Shown in pieces: positions 6,317 through 11,001 of a stretch of DNA of 11,001 nt. The notes under the pieces are model-generated. The model had not been told where the DNA came from, made no database searches, and saw nothing but the letters and a program-made list of their open reading frames with translations. The stretch's first letter is position 1, and each line of letters starts with the position of its first letter. A program made the translations under genes and the position numbers. The stretch comes from JASJCP01 sp051155735 (GTDB taxonomy: Bacteria; Cyanobacteriota; Cyanobacteriia; Cyanobacteriales; Xenococcaceae). Location: NCBI GenBank assembly GCA_051155735.1, contig DAXETX010000198.1, positions 1 to 11,001 of the forward strand. The letters run 5' to 3'.

Positions 6317-8161
6317 ATGATCCCGACAACTTTAGTTGACTTATTGCAACAACGCGCTAAAAATTTTCCTCAAAAGCTAGCCTATCGCTGGCTAGACTAT
6401 CGCAAGAATGAAACTAAAACTCTTACCTATGGTGATTTAGCACAACAAGCTATTGCGATCGCCACACACCTTAAAGCTTTAACTAAAGTTGGCTCTAGAG
6501 TCATCTTAATTTATTCTTACAATTCTGGCTTGGAGTTTATTGCGGGTTTCTGGGGTTGTTTAGCTGCTGAAATGATTGCAGTTCCGACTCATCCACCGCA
6601 AAACCGTTCTGCTTTGCGAGATTTACAAGGTCGTCTGATTAATTCTGAAGCGCAAGTGATTTTAACCACCAAACAATTAATCGGTAAAATCGCCAAACGT
6701 TTAGATAGCTCTTTAGCCAAAACCCTAATTTGGGTTGCTACAGACCAACTAGAATTGCCTCTAGAACGACAACATTGGGCGGGAACAATTAAACCTGACA
6801 CTATCGCTTTCTTACAATATACTTCTGGTTCTACAGGAGTTCCTAAAGGAGTTAAGATCACCCACGAGTGTTTAATGTTTAATCAGAAAATACTTAAACA
6901 GGCTTTTGCTGGCAATGAAAAGAGTGTGGGAGTAGGATGGTTGCCTTTGTATCATGATATGGGATTAATCGGTAACGTTTTACATTCCCTTTATCTCGGT
7001 ATTCCTTGTGTACTGATGTCTCCCATTGATTTTATTCAGCAACCAATTAGGTGGTTAGAAGCAATTACTCGCTACCAGGGAACGATTAGTGGCGGTCCTA
7101 ACTTTGCTTACGATTTGTTGTGTAAAAAAGTAACTCCCGCCCAAAAAGCCAATCTCGATTTGAGCAGTTGGGAGTTAGCTTTTTCTGGGGCTGAACCGAT
7201 CCGGAGTGAGACTTTAGCGCAGTTTGCTAGCTATTTTGCTGATTGTGGATTTCGGAGTAATGCTTTTTATCCTTGTTATGGCATGGCAGAAGCGACTTTA
7301 TTGGTGACAGGGGGAAGCAAAACCCAACCGCCAATTGTTAAGCATCTGGACAAATCGGCTTTGAAGAAAAAACAAGTAATTATGGCTAACACCGCTTCAG
7401 AAGCGACAATTTCTGTAGTAAGTTGTGGTCAAACTTGGTTGGATACAACTGCGCTCATTGTCGATCCCGAAACCTTAACTCTTTGTCCAACAGGTAGCAT
7501 CGGCGAAATTTGGCTAGCGGGTAAAAGTATCGCCAAAGGTTATTGGCATCAACCAGAAGCAACAACCCAAACTTTTGAGGCGGTTTTACCTAATACAGCC
7601 CAAAAATTTTTGCGGACTGGGGATTTAGGTTTTATTGATGAAGGAGAACTGTATCTGACAGGAAGACTCAAAGATGTTTTAATGCTTTGGGGCTTTAGTC
7701 ATTATCCGCAGCATATAGAAACAACTGTCGAACAAGCTCATCCTGGAATTGCCAGTAATTGTAGTGCTGCTTTTACGATTACTATAGAGGGAATTGAAAA
7801 GTTAGCGATCGCTGCTGAGGTTAAACGCAGTTATCGTAAATATCTTGACCTTAATGACGTAGTAGAAACCTTGCGGTGGCAAGTTTTTGCCGAACACTTT
7901 GCCGACCTTTATGCGATCTCGCTTCTTGCCCCAGGAAGCCTTCCCAAAACCTCTAGTGGCAAAGTCAGAAGAAGTTTTTGTCAGCAGCAATTTCTCGCAG
8001 GGGAATTAAAAACTCTGGCACAATGGCATTCTCTTGATCAGAGTAGTCACAATATCACTGCTACTATGGAGCGATATCTCAACCCGATGACTCATCTGAG
8101 CAGATATTCAGGAGCGATTAGAGGCAAACTCAGAAGACTTGTCTATCAGATATTCAAGTAG
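6317..8161 (+). CDS. Fatty acyl-AMP ligase (stand-alone, ANL superfamily)
   Basis: The 614-residue product activates a fatty acid with ATP to form acyl-AMP, which is usually passed to an acyl carrier protein rather than to CoA. Order of motifs: ATP loop YTSGSTGVPKG at 168-178, FAAL-typical GWLPLYHDMGLIGN at 207-220, SGAEPIR at 290-296, YGMAEATLL at 321-329, RTGDLGF at 433-439, hinge region GRLKD at 449-453, and catalytic lysine K549 in LPKTSSGKVRR. The GWLPLYHDMGLIG and YPQHIE blocks favour FAAL over acyl-CoA synthetase. I chose ATG 6317; TTG 6314 directly before it adds one residue only. After K549 there is an unusually basic tail (about 575-614, ending RGKLRRLVYQIFK) and no carrier domain. 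The gene is divergent from the small coiled-coil gene and about 22 bases before recR. No acyl carrier protein, polyketide synthase or desaturase is near, so the pathway is unknown. Confidence 0.9.
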   Translation: MIPTTLVDLLQQRAKNFPQKLAYRWLDYRKNETKTLTYGDLAQQAIAIATHLKALTKVGSRVILIYSYNSGLEFIAGFWGCLAAEMIAVPTHPPQNRSALRDLQGRLINSEAQVILTTKQLIGKIAKRLDSSLAKTLIWVATDQLELPLERQHWAGTIKPDTIAFLQYTSGSTGVPKGVKITHECLMFNQKILKQAFAGNEKSVGVGWLPLYHDMGLIGNVLHSLYLGIPCVLMSPIDFIQQPIRWLEAITRYQGTISGGPNFAYDLLCKKVTPAQKANLDLSSWELAFSGAEPIRSETLAQFASYFADCGFRSNAFYPCYGMAEATLLVTGGSKTQPPIVKHLDKSALKKKQVIMANTASEATISVVSCGQTWLDTTALIVDPETLTLCPTGSIGEIWLAGKSIAKGYWHQPEATTQTFEAVLPNTAQKFLRTGDLGFIDEGELYLTGRLKDVLMLWGFSHYPQHIETTVEQAHPGIASNCSAAFTITIEGIEKLAIAAEVKRSYRKYLDLNDVVETLRWQVFAEHFADLYAISLLAPGSLPKTSSGKVRRSFCQQQFLAGELKTLAQWHSLDQSSHNITATMERYLNPMTHLSRYSGAIRGKLRRLVYQIFK

Positions 8162-8183
8162 ATAAACTAAAATTAGTACTTTC

Positions 8184-8795
8184 TTAACGGATGATAAGAC
8201 TATTTACACTCCTCCTTTAGCCCGTTTAATCGAACAATTACAGCTTTTACCTGGAGTAGGACCAAAAACTGCCCAAAGATTAGCTTTACACCTAATTAAA
8301 CGTTCAGAAAAAGAGGTACAAGCTCTTGCACAAGCCTTAATCGACGCCAAAAAGCAGGTAGGTTTATGTAAAGTTTGCTATCACCTCTCCGCTGAACCTG
8401 TTTGTACAATTTGTCGTAATCAGAATCGCGATCGCACTACAATATGTGTCGTGGCAGACTCCCGTGATGTAATTGCTTTAGAAAAAACCAGAGAATATCG
8501 CGGTTTATATCATGTTTTAGGCGGAGTCATTTCGCCTATGGATGGCATTGGTCCTGAACAGTTACACATTGATAGTTTGGTAAGAAGAGTTACTAAAGAA
8601 GTCATTAAGGAAATTATCTTAGCGATCGATCCTAGTGTTGAAGGCGAAACCACTACCTTATATATTGGTCAACTGCTCAAACCCTTTACTAAAGTTACGA
8701 GAATTGCTTTTGGTTTACCTATGGGTGGCGACTTAGAATATGCTGATGAAGTCACCTTAGCTAGAGCCTTAGAAGGCAGAAGAGAACTAGATTAA
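8184..8795 (+). CDS. recR: Recombination mediator protein RecR (no standard start codon)
   Basis: RecR acts with RecO (and RecF) to load RecA at single-strand gaps and blocked forks. The readable frame gives about 203 residues, the normal length. Counting from 8184, the helix-hairpin-helix LPGVGPKTAQRLA is at 22-34. The zinc finger is C62-x2-C65-x8-C74-x2-C77. The Toprim domain begins at about residue 87 with VVADSRD at 89-95 and continues through GGVISPMDGIGP. The C-terminal helix ends at the TAA at 8793. The frame is open back to a TAA at 8163, but between 8166 and 8450 there is no in-frame ATG, GTG or TTG. The first such codon is the GTG at 8451 inside Toprim, which would delete the DNA-binding domain and zinc finger. 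Rare-start candidates are ATT 8172, ACG 8187 and ATT 8202; the listed start only marks the homologous frame. An ATG at 8191 is in another frame and stops at 8220. Uma2 follows after 14 bases. Confidence 0.85.
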   Translation, partial: LTDDKTIYTPPLARLIEQLQLLPGVGPKTAQRLALHLIKRSEKEVQALAQALIDAKKQVGLCKVCYHLSAEPVCTICRNQNRDRTTICVVADSRDVIALEKTREYRGLYHVLGGVISPMDGIGPEQLHIDSLVRRVTKEVIKEIILAIDPSVEGETTTLYIGQLLKPFTKVTRIAFGLPMGGDLEYADEVTLARALEGRRELD

Positions 8796-8809
8796 ATCAT
8801 CAATATGCC

Positions 8810-9367
8810 ATGATTAATACTCAAAAACTCACTTTAGAGGAATTCCTGGAACTTCCCGAACACGATCATAATTATGAGCTAATAGCAGGACAAGCTATTC
8901 CCAAAATGGCACCCAAAAGATTTCATTCCCGTTTGACTGTAACACTTTGCCTACTTTTTACTCAATGGGTTCAAGAACGAGGGGAAATCGGGATCGAATG
9001 GGGGATTGTTTTAAAACGTAGAGGACAAGATTGGGTTCCTGTTCCCGATTTACTATACATATCTTATGAGCGTCTTCCCTTAGAGAGATTTGAAGACGAA
9101 GCTTGTCCTATTGCACCCGAATTAGCCATTGAAATTATTTCTCCTGGTCAGTCTTTTGGCGATTTAAGTGAAAAAGCTACAGACTATTTACAAGCAGGCG
9201 TAAGTCGAGTTTGGTTAATCGATGCTCAAGCCAAAAGCATCACGATTTTTTATCCTAATGCAGTACCACAAACGAAAAAAAACAATGATAGCTTAGAAGA
9301 TGAGTTATTACCCAATTTGCAATTAACAGTAAATCAAATCTTTCAACAAGCTGGAATCACTGATTAA
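8810..9367 (+). CDS. Uma2-family PD-(D/E)XK nuclease-fold protein (DUF820)
   Basis: The 185-residue product is a member of the Uma2/DUF820 family, which has a restriction-endonuclease-like fold and is greatly expanded in cyanobacteria. The usual N-terminal LTLEEFLELPEHDHNYELIAG is present with E23. Putative active-site residues are D80 in VPVPDLLY, E108 in PELAIEIISP and K122 in LSEKATDYL, followed by the family motif AGVSRVWLIDAQ at 129-140. All catalytic-site positions look intact. The physiological role of the family is poorly known. It starts 14 bases after the recR stop and may be cotranscribed with it; whether that reflects shared function in DNA processing or simply the scattered occurrence of Uma2 genes cannot be told. 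Its stop is 8 bases from the converging DUF2993 gene. Confidence 0.9.
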   Translation: MINTQKLTLEEFLELPEHDHNYELIAGQAIPKMAPKRFHSRLTVTLCLLFTQWVQERGEIGIEWGIVLKRRGQDWVPVPDLLYISYERLPLERFEDEACPIAPELAIEIISPGQSFGDLSEKATDYLQAGVSRVWLIDAQAKSITIFYPNAVPQTKKNNDSLEDELLPNLQLTVNQIFQQAGITD

Positions 9368-9375
9368 TCGCAAAT

Positions 9376-10167
9376 TTACTGAGTTTTAGGAAAATGCTCT
9401 ATTTGGGCATAACCACTAAACAAAAGCACTTTTCCTTGAGTTTCGAGGCGATTTAGTCGCATTTTTACCCCATCAAGGTCAAAACGGTCTAGATCGATCA
9501 TCGCGTTTAAAATTTCTCCTAAAGCGATCATCAATTGTTGCGATATTTCTTGTAAGTCTGACGGTACATCTTCAGCTTCAAATTCAATATTTTCAAACTG
9601 AATCCGCCTTCTTTTAACGACGTTGATCGTAGCAATAAAACTGATCGGAATAGTTGTGTCTTCCCAATTAGCTTTAACTAAAAACTTGACTTGGTTATCT
9701 GGTAAGAGTTGCAACTCTACATCAGAAAAAGAAACAGGCTCTCCGCCAGATATAGCAGTTAAAGCGGGTAAAGAAAGATTTTCTAGGCGTTTTTTAACTA
9801 ATTTGGCGTGAAAAGCTTGATTAAGATCGGTTTCAGTTAATTTAACTTGAGCGATCGCCTGAGTTGGTTGTTTGAGAGAAATTTTGCCTTGCATTACCGA
9901 ACTAAAATCAATCGAGACTGCATCAGTCTCAAAAGACATTTCTTCGGTGCGGAAGTCACGGCGAATTACCAACCCCCGCCCATCCATTTTAAAGCTGTCT
10001 ATCGTCCCTTGGAGCAGCTTGCTAGAAGGATTACAGCGTACTTTTACTTTAACTGACTCACTACGAGTGAAGAGGTGGCGAATAGTATTACTAGCCACTG
10101 TATTGAGAAGATTTTCTCCCCAATCACCGCTTTGATTGTTGTTGAAACCAACGAAGCCACCAAACAT
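9376..10167 (-). CDS. DUF2993 family protein (LmeA-like, putative lipid-binding)
   Basis: The 263-residue product fits the DUF2993 family; the mycobacterial member LmeA is a phospholipid-binding protein of the envelope. The pattern is beta-rich with repeated segments such as VKVKVRCNPSSKLLQGTIDS (about 39-58), IDSFKMDGRGLVIRRDF, LTETDLNQAFHAKLVKKRL (about 110-128) and ELQLLPDNQVKFLVKANW, followed by a C-terminal helical part containing LNAMIDLDRFDLDGVKMRLNRLE. The N-terminus starts MFGGFVGFNNNQSGDWGENLL and shows no signal peptide or lipobox, so a soluble cytoplasmic or peripheral membrane protein is likelier than an exported one. The function is unknown. It lies 59 bases downstream of the broken hydrolase gene on the same strand, so its transcription may once have started upstream of that gene. 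The ATG at 10167 is the only good start. Confidence 0.8.
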   Translation of the reverse strand: MFGGFVGFNNNQSGDWGENLLNTVASNTIRHLFTRSESVKVKVRCNPSSKLLQGTIDSFKMDGRGLVIRRDFRTEEMSFETDAVSIDFSSVMQGKISLKQPTQAIAQVKLTETDLNQAFHAKLVKKRLENLSLPALTAISGGEPVSFSDVELQLLPDNQVKFLVKANWEDTTIPISFIATINVVKRRRIQFENIEFEAEDVPSDLQEISQQLMIALGEILNAMIDLDRFDLDGVKMRLNRLETQGKVLLFSGYAQIEHFPKTQ

Positions 10168-10226
10168 AGAGCTAAAAATCGAGTTAGTCTTTTTCTTTTT
10201 GTAACAAAATATTAAGAATCTTGCAA

Positions 10227-10889
10227 TTACGGATTTCCATCATTGACGGATAAAATCCAAGATTCTATGAGATTATTGACTTGTTCAGGAACTTCATCGT
10301 GAGGGCAATGTCCAGCCTGAAGGTAATATTCGACCAGATTCGGGTAATATTGCCGAAATTTCTCGCCTCTTTCCCTAGCATTAATCCAAGGATCCCCTTC
10401 TCCCCACAACATCAATAAAGGACAGCGCAACTGCTGCAATAATCGATCAATTTTTGCTCCTTGAGGACTTTTGAATACCGCAGCAAACACTTGAGGTGCG
10501 CCAGGATCGCAAGAGGGGCGATAAATCTCTTCTACTAAACGTTCAGTTACAGCATTGTGGTCGAGATAAACTTGTTTGAGAGTTTTACGAATCATACTTT
10601 TACGGCGTACATACTGAAATAATAAATAACTAGCCCAAGGCTGCAACAATATGGCACGAGTTAAGTCCCTCACAGTTTTTTGTAGCGGTTTTTGCTGAGT
10701 TTGTGGCTCACTGTCACTAAAAGGACCAGCACTATTAATTAATATTAAGCCTACCGCAGATTCGGGTTTTTGTGCTGCTAAACAAAGAGCAGCATAGCCT
10801 CCTAAAGAGTTACCGACTAAAACTACTGGTTTGCCAATAACCTCGCTAATAAAATCATCAAGTTGCTCTCGCCAGAGATTACCACTATA
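10227..10889 (-). pseudogene. Alpha/beta-hydrolase gene, 5' end cut off by an insertion sequence
   Basis: The surviving 220 residues (from YSGNLWREQLDDFI to the stop at 10227) are the middle and C-terminal parts of an alpha/beta-hydrolase of the kind common in cyanobacteria and plastids. The catalytic triad is present: the nucleophile Ser in VGNSLGGYAALC (Ser codon 10808-10806), Asp in LWGEGDPWINAR, and His in AGHCPHDEVPEQ. The first strands and the oxyanion-hole His-Gly motif, roughly 80 residues by comparison with the usual length near 300, are missing. Upstream of the Tyr codon at 10889 the frame enters unrelated DNA belonging to an IS element. The open frame can be extended to a TTG at 10991, but those residues (LSVPTLDPSNHLNIPSC) come from the IS and do not look like a hydrolase. 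The gene is therefore probably inactive. The substrate was never identifiable. Confidence 0.75.
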
Positions 10890-11001
10890 GAACCCATTTG
10901 GTATCTTTATAAAAAAGGATATTAAGCAAGATGGGATATTCAAGTGATTTGACGGATCGAGAGTGGGAACTGATAGAACCCTTGTTACCAAAGAAAAAAC
11001 G
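10890..11001 (+). mobile_element. Left end of an IS5-like insertion sequence (continues past the window)
   Basis: The element is inferred from the transposase start at 10931 and from the abrupt loss of hydrolase homology at about 10889/10890. The left terminal inverted repeat should begin near GAACCCATTTGG at 10890. The host sequence just before it is CTATA, and IS5-family elements often duplicate short TA-rich targets. The exact edge is uncertain by a few bases because the right end and second target copy are outside the window. Confidence 0.65.
10931..11001 (+). CDS. IS5-family transposase, N-terminus only (runs off the window)
   Basis: Translation from ATG 10931 gives 23 complete codons: MGYSSDLTDREWELIEPLLP followed by KKK. 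The SDLTDREWELIEPLLP motif is the hallmark N-terminus (DUF4096-type helix) of IS5/IS1031-like DDE transposases frequent in cyanobacteria. AAGGA at 10915-10919 lies 11 bases before the ATG and may serve as a ribosome binding site. The catalytic DDE residues are beyond the window, so it cannot be said whether the transposase is intact. It points away from the truncated hydrolase gene. Confidence 0.85.
   Translation, partial: MGYSSDLTDREWELIEPLLPKKK

Larger units (their letters stand above)
1389..9858. repeat. Eight HIP1 octamers (GCGATCGC)
   Basis: HIP1 palindromes are at 1389-1396, 3512-3519, 4178-4185, 5784-5791, 6455-6462, 7805-7812, 8428-8435 and 9851-9858. All lie inside coding regions. 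HIP1 is a highly over-represented octamer in many cyanobacterial genomes and supports the taxonomic call. The copy at 4178 sits in a 14-base palindrome (GCTGCGATCGCAGC, 4175-4188). Confidence 0.95.

Noticed and set aside
8191..8220. ATG at 8191 as the recR start
   Set aside because: It is in a different frame and stops after nine codons; it works only if a base is missing.
8451..8795. A separate 114-residue gene starting at GTG 8451
   Set aside because: It is the Toprim part of RecR. The helix-hairpin-helix and zinc finger continue upstream in the same frame.

Overview
The window looks like ordinary chromosome from a cyanobacterium. The main reasons are eight copies of the cyanobacterial HIP1 octamer (GCGATCGC), moderately AT-rich DNA with weak Shine-Dalgarno signals, and gene families typical of the group: a thylakoid/plastid-type ABC1 kinase, a stand-alone fatty acyl-AMP ligase, a Uma2 nuclease-fold protein, a DUF2993 protein and small FHA and PP2C proteins. 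The genus cannot be fixed from the sequence; a unicellular or baeocyte-forming lineage is only a guess.

Layout. Positions 1-446 are AT-rich and show no gene, but contain a 48-base imperfect hairpin. An FHA-domain protein (447-980, +) converges on a minus-strand block of five genes. In transcription order (right to left) these are a small coiled-coil protein (6218-5898), an ABC1/UbiB-like kinase (5844-4099), a PP2C phosphatase (4084-3341), an M20-family amidohydrolase (3231-2029) and cysteine synthase cysK (1999-1034). The spacing suggests two transcription units: small protein-ABC1-PP2C, and amidohydrolase-cysK. A divergent promoter region (6219-6316) leads rightward into a fatty acyl-AMP ligase (6317-8161), recR (about 8184-8795) and a Uma2-family protein (8810-9367). 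These converge, with only 8 bases between, on a minus-strand DUF2993 protein (10167-9376). Upstream of that gene is an alpha/beta-hydrolase gene that has lost its 5' end. At about 10890 its reading frame is replaced by the left end of an IS5-like insertion sequence, whose transposase starts at 10931 and runs off the window.

How the genes fit together. The ABC1 kinase and PP2C phosphatase lie 14 bases apart and may act in the same regulatory or membrane-lipid/quinone context. The FHA protein, a phosphothreonine-binding type, is about 2.4 kb from the phosphatase, but no direct link is shown. The amidohydrolase-cysK pair could join amide or N-acyl hydrolysis to cysteine metabolism. The acyl-AMP ligase has no acyl carrier protein or polyketide synthase beside it.

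Most notable. recR has no ATG, GTG or TTG start upstream of its essential N-terminal domains. The IS5-like element has cut the alpha/beta-hydrolase gene. I see no CRISPR array, toxin-antitoxin pair, phage module or clearly new multi-gene system.
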